Shown here piece by piece: positions 8,487 through 17,467 of a stretch of 64,000 bases of DNA. Source of the DNA: Pontibacter sp. E15-1 (lineage in GTDB: Bacteria > Bacteroidota > Bacteroidia > Cytophagales > Hymenobacteraceae). Position numbers and translations under genes: made by a program. A model generated the notes under the pieces. The model ran no database searches, was not told where the DNA came from, and saw only the letters and a list, made by a program, of their open reading frames with translations. The stretch is taken from positions 104,676-168,675 of the forward strand of contig NZ_JAKVIR010000009.1 in assembly GCF_022601975.1 (NCBI RefSeq), read 5' to 3'. How positions within the stretch are numbered: position 1 is the stretch's first letter; each line of letters starts with the position of its first letter.

Positions 8487-9158
8487 TTAGAACTTCACGC
8501 CCACGTCAAGAGACACGCTGTTGTTCTTCAGGCCGATGTTTTTGTCGCCGAGCAGCTTCTCGTAATAGTCGTCGATATCCGTGAGGCCGCGGTGATAGGT
8601 GAGGCCGCCAAAAATCTTTGTGCTCTGGCCCATCTGGTACTCCACGCCACCGCCCAGCAGGGCGTCTGCCTCGAATATGTTGAAGCGCTTGAGCGCTTTG
8701 TCGCCGTCAATCACCTTTTTGCCATTTACCTGAGCGGCCACTTTGGTGTTCAGGGAGCCTCCCACCTGAAAGTAGGCGATGGTGCCCGGGGCCACTTCGT
8801 TGGTGAACAGTTTCAGGGTAACCGGAAGCTCAATATACTGCAGGGAGATGTCGTCTTTGCCCCGCGTGGTTACCGTGGAGCCGGAGCCGTCTTCGCGGGT
8901 ATAGTTGTAGGATATCTCGCTACCTTTGCTGCGGTACAGCAGGCCGGTGCTGAAGGCATAGTTCTGGGCGAAAAAATAGTCGGCCACCACGCCCACACCC
9001 AGCCGCAAACTGCTGCTCTCTTTCTTAAAGTTATACCTGTCTTCGGCAATAAAACGGTTACCCGTGATGTTTGGAGACAGCATCAGGCCAATCTCAACCT
9101 GGGCCATTGCCGAGAATCCCAAGACGAGGAACAACGTCAGGAGTGTAAGTTTTTTCAT
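8487..9158 (-). CDS. PorT-type outer-membrane beta-barrel protein
   Basis: 223 residues. Signal peptide MKKLTLLTLFLVLGFSAMAQ, then alternating amphipathic strands (for example YAFSTGLLYRSKGSEISY and LQYIELPVTLKL) and a C-terminal strand ending in Phe (VSLDVGVKF), as in 8-stranded barrels. The motif YIELPV..K is common to PorT/outer_membrane_beta-barrel proteins of Bacteroidota. Ligand unknown. It is divergent from gldB across a 74-base gap. It is related in design to the three barrels at 34.4-36.9 kb. Confidence 0.82.
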   Translation of the reverse strand: MKKLTLLTLFLVLGFSAMAQVEIGLMLSPNITGNRFIAEDRYNFKKESSSLRLGVGVVADYFFAQNYAFSTGLLYRSKGSEISYNYTREDGSGSTVTTRGKDDISLQYIELPVTLKLFTNEVAPGTIAYFQVGGSLNTKVAAQVNGKKVIDGDKALKRFNIFEADALLGGGVEYQMGQSTKIFGGLTYHRGLTDIDDYYEKLLGDKNIGLKNNSVSLDVGVKF

Positions 9159-9207
9159 AAGTATAGTTTAATTATGCTTCGTGTTACCCTAATACGACGG
9201 AACACCC

Positions 9208-9215
9208 TATTTTTG
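9208..9215 (+). promoter_or_regulatory. Promoter -7 element for gldB
   Basis: TATTTTTG fits TAnnTTTG and ends 17 bases before the gldB ATG, giving a very short leader. No TTG is seen at the right distance upstream, so this is a weak call. Confidence 0.35.
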
Positions 9216-9232
9216 TACAAAGATACGCAACA

Positions 9233-10234
9233 ATGTATTACAGATTTCTATTACTCGCCATACTTCTGCTCTCGTTCGGCTGCCAGAAGAAAGGCTGTGA
9301 GCTGCCGGATGGGATAGCAAAGATACCAGTGCGCGTCGAGATCGAACGCCTGGAAAAGCCATTTTTCTCGGCTGACGGCAGCGAGGGCATTGCCACGTTC
9401 CTGAAGCAAAACCCGCAGTTTGCCAGCCAGTACCTGCAAATCAGGAGCAGTGCCGTGGATAACCGCCTGGCCACTTCATTGAATGAGATCGCGGCAAACC
9501 CCTCGCTGGACACGCTGGTGCAGCAGGCCGGGAAGCGTTTCGGAGACATGCAGGCAGAACAGAAACAGCTGGAAACGGCGTTTAAGGTAGTGAAGTACAA
9601 CTTCCCGGAGTTTGTGGAGCCGCAGGTGAAGACCTTTGTGACGGGGCTGGGCAGCCTGGGCAACGACATCTTTATCTCGGACAGCCTGCTGGTCTTTGGC
9701 CTGGATTACTTTATCGGGAAATCGGCCAGTTACCGCCCGCAGGTATATGAGTACATCCAGAGCCGGTATGAGCGCGAGAAAATGGTGCCCGCCGCCATGC
9801 TGCTGCTCTCTGACCGCTTCAACAAAACCAACCCCGCCGACAGAACCCTGCTGGCGGAGATGCTGAATATCGGCAAGGCATATTACTTTGTGCAGGCCGT
9901 GCTTCCCTGCGCCCCTGATTCTGTGATCATCAGTTACTCCGGGCAGCAGATCGCGGATGTGAACCGCAACGAAGGCCGTATCTGGGCACATTTTATCGAG
10001 AAGAGCCTGTTGTATGAGAAGAGCCCATTTGCGGTGAACAAGTACATTGGGGAGCGGCCCAGCACCCCCGAGATAGACGGTACAGCCCCCGGCCGCATTG
10101 GTGCCTGGGTTGGGTGGCAGATTGTGCGGAAGTATATGGAGCGCCACCCCGAGGTAACACTGCCCCAACTGATGGCCGAAACCGACTACGCCAAAATCTT
10201 TAATGAATCTAAATACAAGCCGAAGCGGCAGTAA
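9233..10234 (+). CDS. gldB: Gliding motility lipoprotein GldB
   Basis: GldB is an envelope lipoprotein needed for gliding and efficient T9SS function in flavobacteria. This 333-residue copy has a lipobox (LLSFGC, Cys17) and the family end motif PGRIGAWVGWQIVRKYM (about 285-302). It is not next to gldC here, unlike in Flavobacterium. The downstream 150 bases contain tandem short repeats (GTTGAT, GCTCATT) before the glycosyltransferase gene. Assignment is by overall family resemblance and length. Confidence 0.87.
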   Translation: MYYRFLLLAILLLSFGCQKKGCELPDGIAKIPVRVEIERLEKPFFSADGSEGIATFLKQNPQFASQYLQIRSSAVDNRLATSLNEIAANPSLDTLVQQAGKRFGDMQAEQKQLETAFKVVKYNFPEFVEPQVKTFVTGLGSLGNDIFISDSLLVFGLDYFIGKSASYRPQVYEYIQSRYEREKMVPAAMLLLSDRFNKTNPADRTLLAEMLNIGKAYYFVQAVLPCAPDSVIISYSGQQIADVNRNEGRIWAHFIEKSLLYEKSPFAVNKYIGERPSTPEIDGTAPGRIGAWVGWQIVRKYMERHPEVTLPQLMAETDYAKIFNESKYKPKRQ

Positions 10235-10390
10235 AGTGGTTGATGGTTGATAATTGCTCATTGCTCATTGCTAGTTATATATAGAACCGCGAGCCTTTGA
10301 TGCAGTTAATTCAGGAATCCTGCTCTAAACCAGCAACCAACCACCAATAACCGAACAAGATCAACCTGCAGCCAACCATCAGCAACTCAC

Positions 10391-11587
10391 ATGCACATTG
10401 CCGTTCTGAACCAGCACCACCAAAACCCTGACTGCCCCGCCACCTGCCGCCATTATACCTTTCTGGAGGAACTGGCGAAACGGCACCGGGTAAGCCTGGT
10501 GGCCAGCGACGGGTGGCGGCGCATGCGCCTCACCAAAAATTACCCGTGGGTGCCCAAAGGGGTAGAACTGCACGAGTGTAAGGTTGCCTATGCAAATAAA
10601 ATGGGCATCGCGCTGCGCCTCAAATCCTTCGCGGGCTTTGCGGCCAGTGCCTTTAAGCAGGCCATGCAACTGCAAAAGCCAGACGTGATCTGGGCTGTGT
10701 CTACGCCGCTCACCACGCCTTGGGTGGCCGCACGGGTAGCGCGACTGCGTGGGGTGCCGTGGGTGTTTGAGGTACAGGATCTGTGGCCGAGCTTTCCGAT
10801 TGCCATGGGCGCCGTGAAAGGCAGCTGGATAAAACAACGGCTGTACAGGATGGAAAAGAAGCTATATCACAGCGCCAGCCATATCATCACACTCTCTCCT
10901 GACATGACGGAGTATGTAGTGAGCCTGGGTATAAGCCGCTCAAAAATCACGACGAACTTTAATGGCACTGACCTGGATCTGGTAGCGGCCACCCATCCGG
11001 AAGAGGTGGAAGCGATGCGACGGCGGCATGCTCTTGTGGGCAAGCACGTTGTGCTGTACGCCGGCACGTATGGCCGCGCCAACGACATCCCGACGCTGCT
11101 GGCGGTAGTGGAAAAGCTGTCGGAACACCCGCACATCCACTTCGTTTTTACGGGCAGCGGCTATTATGAGCCGCAACTGCAGCAACTGTCGCAGAGGGTG
11201 CCCAACCTGCTGTTGCTCCCGCCGCAGCCCCGCACCGGGATATTCAAGTTGTTCAAGCTGGCTGACCTGTCGGTGGTCTCTTTCAACAACCTCCCTGTGC
11301 TGGATACCAACTCGCCCGCCAAGCTATACGATAGCCTGGCCTGTGGCACGCCCGTGCTGGTGACAAACACCGGCTGGACGAAAGCTTTCGTGGCGCAGCA
11401 TGCTTGTGGGTGGTATACCCCCGCAGAACAGCCCGACAAAATGTGCCTGGCTATACAGGAGATACTGCAGGAGCAACACGCGCTGAAGGCCGCAGGAATA
11501 CGTGGGGCCGCTATCGCCACGCAGCTTTTTGACCGGCAGCAGTTGGTGAAGCAAGTGGAAGACGTGCTTCTGAGTGCCGCACGATAA
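10391..11587 (+). CDS. Glycosyltransferase family 4 (WbuB-like)
   Basis: 398 residues with two Rossmann-like halves of the GT-B fold. The N-terminal half carries QHHQNPD (about 8-14) and FEVQDLWPS (about 126-134), a marker of WbuB-type GT4 enzymes. The C-terminal half has the nucleotide-sugar site (VLYAGTYGRANDIPTLL and SPAKLYDSLACGTPVL). It probably adds a sugar in O-antigen, capsule or exopolysaccharide synthesis; donor and acceptor cannot be read from the sequence. It stands alone, not in a polysaccharide cluster. Confidence 0.85.
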   Translation: MHIAVLNQHHQNPDCPATCRHYTFLEELAKRHRVSLVASDGWRRMRLTKNYPWVPKGVELHECKVAYANKMGIALRLKSFAGFAASAFKQAMQLQKPDVIWAVSTPLTTPWVAARVARLRGVPWVFEVQDLWPSFPIAMGAVKGSWIKQRLYRMEKKLYHSASHIITLSPDMTEYVVSLGISRSKITTNFNGTDLDLVAATHPEEVEAMRRRHALVGKHVVLYAGTYGRANDIPTLLAVVEKLSEHPHIHFVFTGSGYYEPQLQQLSQRVPNLLLLPPQPRTGIFKLFKLADLSVVSFNNLPVLDTNSPAKLYDSLACGTPVLVTNTGWTKAFVAQHACGWYTPAEQPDKMCLAIQEILQEQHALKAAGIRGAAIATQLFDRQQLVKQVEDVLLSAAR

Positions 11588-11729
11588 GGCTTTGCCTGCT
11601 GATTTCCTGGCGTATACCGCTGGGCTCCGTATTTCTGGCATAGCTTTGGCAGTATGCCGGAAAGCGGGGCGAAACGATTCGGCTTTTGCCCCTTTAACTG
11701 TTTTCACGCAAATTCAAAAGTCAAAGAAG

Positions 11730-12209
11730 ATGAAAAAGACATTCGCAGCCCTGGTTTTAGGTATACTGGTAACAGGCAGCACCTTTGCCCAACAGGCACC
11801 TCAGCAAGAAAAGAAGGCCCGCACGGAGCAACACCATGGCAAACACAGACAAAGTAGCCTAAGCCCGGAAGAGCAAGCCTCCCGCCGCGCCGCCAAAATG
11901 AGCCAGGAACTTGGCTTGAACAAGTCTCAGACTAAAAAACTGCAAGCCCTCCATTTAAAGCAGATAGAACAGCGCGAGGCCATGCGTGCGGAATACAAAA
12001 ACACGGATACGCAAAACAGGGCGCAGCGCAAACAGGAAATGAAGGCTGCGCAAACGCAATGGCAGGCAGAGCTCAAAGACATCCTCACTCAGAAACAGTA
12101 CGCGCAGTATCAGGAGAAGCGTGAAGAAATGCGGGAAAGCCGCCGCGGGGACAGACCCGGTCGTGATGGCCACAAGAACAGGGAAAACTGGCAGCAGCAG
12201 AGAAGCTAA
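11730..12209 (+). CDS. Small exported Spy-like (LTXXQ-type) coiled-coil protein
   Basis: 159 residues from the ATG at 11730 (MKKTFAALVLGILVTGSTFAQ is a clear signal peptide); the open frame upstream has no family features. The mature part is highly charged, Gln/Glu/Arg/Lys-rich and helical (residues 40-150), resembling the periplasmic Spy/CpxP-like or DUF4890 proteins seen in Bacteroidota, with an Arg/Asp/Gly-rich tail. A periplasmic chaperone-like role is a guess from that resemblance. Confidence 0.75.
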   Translation: MKKTFAALVLGILVTGSTFAQQAPQQEKKARTEQHHGKHRQSSLSPEEQASRRAAKMSQELGLNKSQTKKLQALHLKQIEQREAMRAEYKNTDTQNRAQRKQEMKAAQTQWQAELKDILTQKQYAQYQEKREEMRESRRGDRPGRDGHKNRENWQQQRS

Positions 12210-12229
12210 TCCAAAGCTTATACATGCCG

Positions 12230-12275
12230 AAGCGCCAGCAAGCACCGTAATTTATGGCTTGCTGGCGCTTTTGCG
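12230..12275 (+). terminator. Terminator after the Spy-like gene
   Basis: Perfect 14-base stem AAGCGCCAGCAAGC (12230-12243) with 12257-12270, followed by a T-rich run. Confidence 0.88.
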
Positions 12276-12359
12276 TTTTACTAAGCGGGAATTATATATA
12301 CTACCTTTCCTGGTAAAAGTATTTTGATGCCGCTAGTTCATTCAGCTTAAAGCATAAAG

Positions 12360-13001
12360 CTATATTTGGCGATCTGCCCAGTAAGCCCATACCACCAAAA
12401 GCCACTGCAACTGCCCGGCCCAGGCAACAGCCGTCATGTTGGTCGGGGCAGGACCAAATATATTGGCGAGGTATACCAGTACCAGAAAAGCAACCAGCAC
12501 CCATAGCGCAACGGAAGCCTGTGTAGCCGCTGCACGCTTTGTGCGTAGGTATAGCCAGATGCCACCCGCAAACAGCAACCCCTCCAGTAGCACCGTGCCA
12601 GCAACAGAGTTCCAGAGGCCGAAACCCACTTTAGGGGAGTTCCCGGGGTAGAGCGGCAGGTCCGGCACGTGAACGATCAAATCCAGAAACCAGTGGCTGA
12701 CCACAAGCAGGCCCAGCACCAGCGCTGCCCTGCCGTCCTTTTGCAGCCACCAATACACTAGCCCAAACAGCAGTCCCCAGCCCAGAACAGTCAGCAGGCT
12801 GTGGGAGATGGGATAATCCGTGAAATCGATCGGCGTCAGGTTGGCCGCGTCAGGCGCTACGGTGGCATGCTCCACGTTCAGGAGCAACAGGGTGGGCCAG
12901 AGCAGGTCCAGGAACTGGGCTGCTAGAAAGAGCGTGCCGAGCGAGGTTTTCGGGACTGCGGCTTTGCCTGCAAAGCCAACGGCAAAATGACCAATGAACA
13001 T
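12360..13001 (-). CDS. Polytopic membrane protein, metal-dependent-hydrolase-like (YdjM/DUF4184 type)
   Basis: 213 residues from the ATG at 12999-13001 (MFIGHFAVGFAGKA). About six hydrophobic segments. Conserved-looking His and Asp lie near the membrane: IGHF, FLDLLWP, DYPISHSLL and SHWFLDLIVHVPDLPLYPG, a layout reminiscent of LexA-regulated membrane-bound metal-dependent hydrolases. Substrate unknown. An upstream ATG would add 17 residues without extra similarity. Convergent with the Spy-like gene. Confidence 0.7.
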   Translation of the reverse strand: MFIGHFAVGFAGKAAVPKTSLGTLFLAAQFLDLLWPTLLLLNVEHATVAPDAANLTPIDFTDYPISHSLLTVLGWGLLFGLVYWWLQKDGRAALVLGLLVVSHWFLDLIVHVPDLPLYPGNSPKVGFGLWNSVAGTVLLEGLLFAGGIWLYLRTKRAAATQASVALWVLVAFLVLVYLANIFGPAPTNMTAVAWAGQLQWLLVVWAYWADRQI

Positions 13002-13135
13002 AGCAGTATAGAATTGATGAGGCCGTACAACAAAATAAATCATCAAAAACACAGAAGTGCCACTGTATTTATAGCCAGTGCCCGCGCGCCAGCATCTCCA
13101 CAGGCTGATCGCGCGATTATTGCCTGCGATGTGGC

Positions 13136-14206
13136 CTAAGAGGATTTATGAAAACGAAGCACCTTTTTCTCTGTATGGCTTTGCATGGCAAGTTCAATTA
13201 CCCGGATCGTGTTGCGTGCCTCCTCTGGTTTTACCGCCAGTTCCGCTGTGCCGGTTACGGCCTGGTATACATTCTCGTAAAAGCCAGTGTAGTCGCCGGT
13301 TTCGCTTTCCAGCTTGCCAGCAAAGTGCAGCCCGTGCAGCGTCGTGTTCAGCGTGCCCCAGAGTGCTTCGGGCTCTATACCCCAATCGGCGGTTCCTTTT
13401 GGTGCTTTGCCTTCTTTGAGGGCAGCCTCCTGCACATCCAGGCCATACTTCAGAAAAGAACCCCGGTCGCCGTGTAGGGTATACCGTGGCCCGGGCTCGC
13501 GCACCAGCATGCCAGCCTTCAGAATCACGCGCAGCGTAGGGTAATGCAGCATCAGTTGGAAGTTGTCAACAATCTGGCTGTTGGGGCGTTGCGTGCGGAG
13601 CTCCGCAGACACCTCTTCCGGGAGGCCAAACAGGCAGAGCGCCTGGTCGATCAGGTGCGAGCCGAGGTCGTAGAGGATGCCGGAGCCGGGAGCGCTTTCC
13701 TCTTTCCAGGTGTTGGGCTTCAGAAAATTGCGGAACCGGTCGAAGTGCGCCTCATACTCCACCACATGGCCCAGCAGGTTGCCGTCCAGTATCTTCCGGA
13801 TGGTTTTGAAGTCGCTGTCCCAGCGGCGGTTTTGGTAAACGGTTAGCAGCTTGCCTTTGCTTTTGGCCAGTGCTGTGAGTTCGTCGGCTTCTGCGGAGGT
13901 AACCGTGAAAGGCTTTTCCACCACCACATGCTTGCCAGCGTTCAGCGCCTCCCTGGCCAGCGGCAGGTGCGACACATTGGGCGTAGCCAGCACCACCAGG
14001 TCAATGGCGGCATCTTCAAAAATAGCCTTTACATCCTGCACTATTTCGGCTTGCGGGTATCTTTCCTGGGCAAGGGCGATATTTTCCGGGCGGGTTTCCC
14101 TGATCTTGGCAAGGTGCAGCCCCGGCACGTTGGTAATGAAGGGCGCATGAAACACCTGCCCGGACATGCCGAAGCCGATCAAGCCTATATGTATGTTTCT
14201 TTCCAT
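13136..14206 (-). CDS. Gfo/Idh/MocA-family NAD(P)-dependent oxidoreductase
   Basis: 356 residues. The N-terminal Rossmann fold begins GLIGFGMSGQVFHAPF (about 8-23); the conserved EKPF (97-100) carries the Lys that contacts cofactor and substrate. The C-terminal alpha/beta domain has the LYDLGSHLIDQAL motif (Asp180, His184) used in catalysis. It resembles E. coli YdgJ-type sugar or inositol dehydrogenases. The substrate cannot be told. Transcribed alone on the minus strand. Confidence 0.88.
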   Translation of the reverse strand: MERNIHIGLIGFGMSGQVFHAPFITNVPGLHLAKIRETRPENIALAQERYPQAEIVQDVKAIFEDAAIDLVVLATPNVSHLPLAREALNAGKHVVVEKPFTVTSAEADELTALAKSKGKLLTVYQNRRWDSDFKTIRKILDGNLLGHVVEYEAHFDRFRNFLKPNTWKEESAPGSGILYDLGSHLIDQALCLFGLPEEVSAELRTQRPNSQIVDNFQLMLHYPTLRVILKAGMLVREPGPRYTLHGDRGSFLKYGLDVQEAALKEGKAPKGTADWGIEPEALWGTLNTTLHGLHFAGKLESETGDYTGFYENVYQAVTGTAELAVKPEEARNTIRVIELAMQSHTEKKVLRFHKSS

Positions 14207-14326
14207 GAGAGAAATTTTAGCGTGAGGGAATATTTGCTGAAGTCAAGTTACTCATAAATTTCAGCTAAAGCAGCCCCTTCACTTGCCAAATGCCATTGAT
14301 GTAGTGGTGGTGTTAAACACCTGAAA

Positions 14327-14382
14327 CAGAATTGCCGCGCCAGGTGCTTCCTAAAGAGAGGGTAGCTGGCGCGGCAATTCTG
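14327..14382. terminator. Long perfect inverted repeat downstream of the scramblase-like gene
   Basis: A 17-base perfect stem (14327-14343 with 14366-14382, CAGAATTGCCGCGCCAG) with a 22-base loop. It lies 50 bases past the stop of the minus-strand gene at 14435 and may end its transcript, although there is only a weak T-run. Confidence 0.5.
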
Positions 14383-14434
14383 GTATGTATAAGTTCTGGA
14401 AGTTAGCTCTTGGCAAGAAGCTAAGTGTGCGGAT

Positions 14435-15022
14435 TTACTCTTTCAAAACCATGTCAATACATAGCACGGCGCCCAACAGAAGCACCCGCAGGTTATTATT
14501 TTCGGGCACCTGCTCGCCAATTTTCAGGATGTAATTGTCGGCGGAAGTGAAGATTTCTTTGCCGATGCCCGCCCATTTCTTGGTCACGCTGCCAAACTCG
14601 ATGTTGTCTTTCACGAATTTGAAGTCCCAGCTTGTCCACTTGCCTTTCAGCGAGAACAGGAAGTTCTCATCGGCATCTAACACGCTGAACTTACCGCCAA
14701 ACGAGAAGAACTTCTGCTGTAGCTTGCCCACCACGTTATCGTGCTCGTCGAGCACCTCTACCTTCGAGACAAAGAAGGTCGTGCCGCGCTTCACGCGCAG
14801 TACTTTCTCACCATCGGTGCTGCTGACCACTATATCAAACGGCGTCATGCGCTTGTAATCGGTGAAGCGGAGAATCCGGGTGAAGAAACCCAACTTTTCC
14901 TCCCGGCACATCATCAACTGCTGCTGGGTTTGCGGGTCGTATATATCGAAGTTGTTTGAAGCCTTGAACATGCCGACATGTTCCTTCACGAAGAATAAGT
15001 TGTTCTTCAGTATTGGGTGCAT
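14435..15022 (-). CDS. Phospholipid scramblase/LURP-like protein
   Basis: 195 residues with the Scramblase/tubby-like (LOR) fold pattern: successive beta hairpins KASNNFDIYDPQTQQ, EVLDEHDNVVGKLQQKF, GKFSVLDADENFLFSLKG and IEFGSVTKKWAGIGKEIFTSADNY, and a hydrophobic C-terminal helix (LLLGAVLCIDMVL). In eukaryotes relatives bind phospholipids and DNA; in bacteria the function is unknown. Transcribed alone. Confidence 0.8.
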   Translation of the reverse strand: MHPILKNNLFFVKEHVGMFKASNNFDIYDPQTQQQLMMCREEKLGFFTRILRFTDYKRMTPFDIVVSSTDGEKVLRVKRGTTFFVSKVEVLDEHDNVVGKLQQKFFSFGGKFSVLDADENFLFSLKGKWTSWDFKFVKDNIEFGSVTKKWAGIGKEIFTSADNYILKIGEQVPENNNLRVLLLGAVLCIDMVLKE

Positions 15023-15262
15023 CGTAGGATTAAGTTTGTGTTGTTTTCGCCCACAAGCCGGTAGCTATTTGGGTTTTTAATATAATGATGCTCTAATATA
15101 CTGATTTATACCTTATCTGTCGCCTGAATAAGTATAGAGTTAAGATTTTTGTAAGGCTTGAGGGAAGAGGTTGTTGTGGCGTGGTTAAACTATAGCGGTG
15201 AGTAACCATTTCAGCGCTATTCTGAGAAGCTCAAGAATAGCATCTTTTGATTTTAACGGTTT

Positions 15263-15293
15263 AAATAAACGCCTGCTTTAATGGCGTTTATTT
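15263..15293 (-). terminator. Hairpin overlapping the end of the AT-rich hydrolase gene
   Basis: AAATAAACGCC (15263-15273) pairs with GGCGTTTATTT (15283-15293). The stop codon of the gene (15288-15290) lies inside the right arm. On the minus strand the stem is followed by T/A-rich bases. Confidence 0.55.
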
Positions 15294-16586
15294 TGTGTTA
15301 GAAACAGAATCTATCCAGTTTTCTATAGTCTTCAAATAATCAGGGTGCAATTTTGACCAATACGGGAAATCGCTTTCTCCAACATAGTGCATGGAATGAG
15401 AGGCACCCTCTAATAAAATGATTTTAAAATTATTATTACCTGATTTCGTAAGTGCATTAGAAATGAGCTCATGACTATTAGAAGGAATTATTTCATCCAA
15501 TGTCCCTTGCAGAATAAGCACAGGTTGCTTAGTAGTTTCAAAGTACGGAATTGGACTATATAGAAGTTTTTTATCCATTTGAATTTCATCCAGATTTGGC
15601 ACCCAAATATTGGAAAACCAAGATTCTGATTTTTCATTATCTAAAGCCTTTTCTAAATCTGTCCTTGATAGTTTGCCTGCTATAAATTCAAAAACCTTTC
15701 GTTGAAATGCAGTTGCGGCCTCAATTTCATTTCCGATTGCTTCTGTATTTATATTTATCCAATAGTTCAAATCACTTTTTAGTAAGCTAACGCCGGGACA
15801 ACTTACGGCAATTCCAAATTTCAGATTCTCTAATTCACTTAAAATATATGGTATTTTGGTAGCCCCTTGACTACTTCCTTTTATTCCAATTTCCTTTAGT
15901 GGAATTCCAGACTTATCAGAAAAAAATTTTATAGCCTTGATATCATCTGCAGACAGTTCTTCAATTGTTGCAACTTCCCAATTGCCCTCAGAATTTCCAG
16001 TACCTCTTTTGTCGTAATGGAAAGTAGTAAATCCCATTCGTGCGAATAGTATGGCTTCTGCACGTGAGGCACTTCGGTCTGCGTTTCCAGAAGAAGTCAC
16101 AATTACCAGTGCTTGACTACTTTTATTACTAGGGTACCAAATAGTTCCATCTAGGCTCAATCCATTGGACTCAAAACTAATTTCCTCACTTTTAGGAGTA
16201 TTACTATTATCCAAAGATTCCTTTACTAAAGTGTAGTCGATTGTAATAGTATCAACAGAAAGTGAACCCCGAAGCTTGCTATTATTTTCAATCCATTTGT
16301 TTCTGAAGGAGTAAGTGTAAAAATCGCTTTGCAACTTAAAATTTATCGAATCACCGCTTACTTCAATATTTTGCAACGGAATTCGGTTGGCATTTTGCTC
16401 TAAACTCGTGAAGAAAACTTTAAAATTGATAGAATCACTTTCTATTTCAAAGAGTATCTTATCCGAAAAATTTCCATATTCAATTATGCCACTATAGTTT
16501 CCCTTCTTTTCACCTTCATTGGTTTCGGGGTTTCGCTTGCAAGAAAATATTGCAAATGCTATGAAGATGACAAAGATATTTTTCAT
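15288..16586 (-). CDS. Lipoprotein alpha/beta hydrolase (S9/dienelactone-hydrolase-like)
   Basis: 432 residues with a lipobox (FAIFSC, Cys16), a beta-rich N-terminal domain (about 30-120) and an alpha/beta-hydrolase domain (about 135-430). The nucleophile elbow is GSSQG (about 240), with an acid in GTLDEIIPS and a His in GASHSMHYVG near the end. It resembles acyl-CoA thioesterase/BAAT-like or S9 peptidase hydrolases. Base composition is clearly more AT-rich than the flanking genes (codons such as AAA, AAT, ATT, TTA dominate), and it lacks the GGTATA hexamer frequent elsewhere, so recent acquisition is likely. Confidence 0.82.
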   Translation of the reverse strand: MKNIFVIFIAFAIFSCKRNPETNEGEKKGNYSGIIEYGNFSDKILFEIESDSINFKVFFTSLEQNANRIPLQNIEVSGDSINFKLQSDFYTYSFRNKWIENNSKLRGSLSVDTITIDYTLVKESLDNSNTPKSEEISFESNGLSLDGTIWYPSNKSSQALVIVTSSGNADRSASRAEAILFARMGFTTFHYDKRGTGNSEGNWEVATIEELSADDIKAIKFFSDKSGIPLKEIGIKGSSQGATKIPYILSELENLKFGIAVSCPGVSLLKSDLNYWININTEAIGNEIEAATAFQRKVFEFIAGKLSRTDLEKALDNEKSESWFSNIWVPNLDEIQMDKKLLYSPIPYFETTKQPVLILQGTLDEIIPSNSHELISNALTKSGNNNFKIILLEGASHSMHYVGESDFPYWSKLHPDYLKTIENWIDSVSNTK

Positions 16587-16752
16587 ATTAAATTGTTTCT
16601 AGCTAGTTGCTAACAGAAGTGGTCTACTGCTACTAGCTGCACTATGTATGGAGGTAGCATTCGCTCCTTAATTACTTGCAACTATATGAGTTAAGTTAGC
16701 AATTTCAACTCAGTTAACCACAAGCTTTACAGGAACAGATTTCTAACTAACA

Positions 16753-17433
16753 TTACCCACCCAGCTTATTCTCAGGGTCGTCGGGGATGTTGGGGAAGTT
16801 CTTCTGGAAAAAGGCGCAGAAGTGGGTGAGGGGGCATTCCTCGCACTTGGGGCGGCGGGCCACGCAGATGTAGCGGCCATGCAGAATCAGCCAGTGGTGC
16901 GCCTTCGATACCAGGTCGTTGGGCAGGTTGGCTACCAACTGCTTCTCTACCTCCATGGGTGTTTTGGCGGTTTTTGTCACCAGACCCAGGCGCTTGCTTA
17001 CCCGGAACACATGCGTGTCCACGGCCATGGCAGGCTGGTTCCAGATAACGGAGACGATGACGTTGGCGGTTTTGCGGCCAACGCCCGGCAGCTTCACCAG
17101 TTCCTCCACGGTGCTGGGCACCTCGGCGTTAAACTTTTCCACGAGCATTTTGCCCAGACCGGCCAGGTGCTTGGCTTTGTTGTTGGGGTAAGAGATGCTT
17201 TTTATATAGGGAAAAATCTCTTCTGGAGTGGCAGTAGCCAGATGCTCGGGCGTGGGGTAGGCCTCCAGCAGGGCAGGGGTCACCATGTTCACGCGCTTGT
17301 CTGTGCACTGGGCGCTCAGCACCACCGCCAGAATCAGCTCGTAAGGGTTGGTATACACCAGCTCGGTTTCCGGCTCCGGGAAGTGCTGCGTGAAGTACTC
17401 GATCAGAAGTTTGTAACGTTCCTTCTTTTGCAT
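16753..17433 (-). CDS. nth: Endonuclease III
   Basis: Bifunctional glycosylase/AP lyase for oxidised pyrimidines. 226 residues: the HhH motif LPGVGRKTANVI with the catalytic Lys121, Asp139 in VDTHVFRV, and the [4Fe-4S] ligands Cys190, Cys197, Cys200 and Cys206. Full length. The start codon (17431-17433) directly follows the T-run of the hairpin at 17434-17467, so its mRNA must come from read-through, processing or a promoter inside the upstream gene. Confidence 0.95.
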   Translation of the reverse strand: MQKKERYKLLIEYFTQHFPEPETELVYTNPYELILAVVLSAQCTDKRVNMVTPALLEAYPTPEHLATATPEEIFPYIKSISYPNNKAKHLAGLGKMLVEKFNAEVPSTVEELVKLPGVGRKTANVIVSVIWNQPAMAVDTHVFRVSKRLGLVTKTAKTPMEVEKQLVANLPNDLVSKAHHWLILHGRYICVARRPKCEECPLTHFCAFFQKNFPNIPDDPENKLGG

Positions 17434-17467
17434 AAAAAAAGTTTGCAGTCGGTTAAGACTGCAAACT
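17434..17467 (-). terminator. Terminator of the sigma-factor operon, abutting the nth start
   Basis: Perfect 11-base stem (17440-17450 with 17457-17467, AGTTTGCAGTC) with the loop GGTTAA, which includes the stop codon of the 76-residue gene; on the minus strand it is followed by a run of seven T and then immediately by the nth ATG. Confidence 0.85.

Noticed and set aside
11574..11729. N-terminal extension of the Spy-like gene
   Set aside because: The signal peptide begins at the internal ATG at 11730; upstream codons show no family or signal features.
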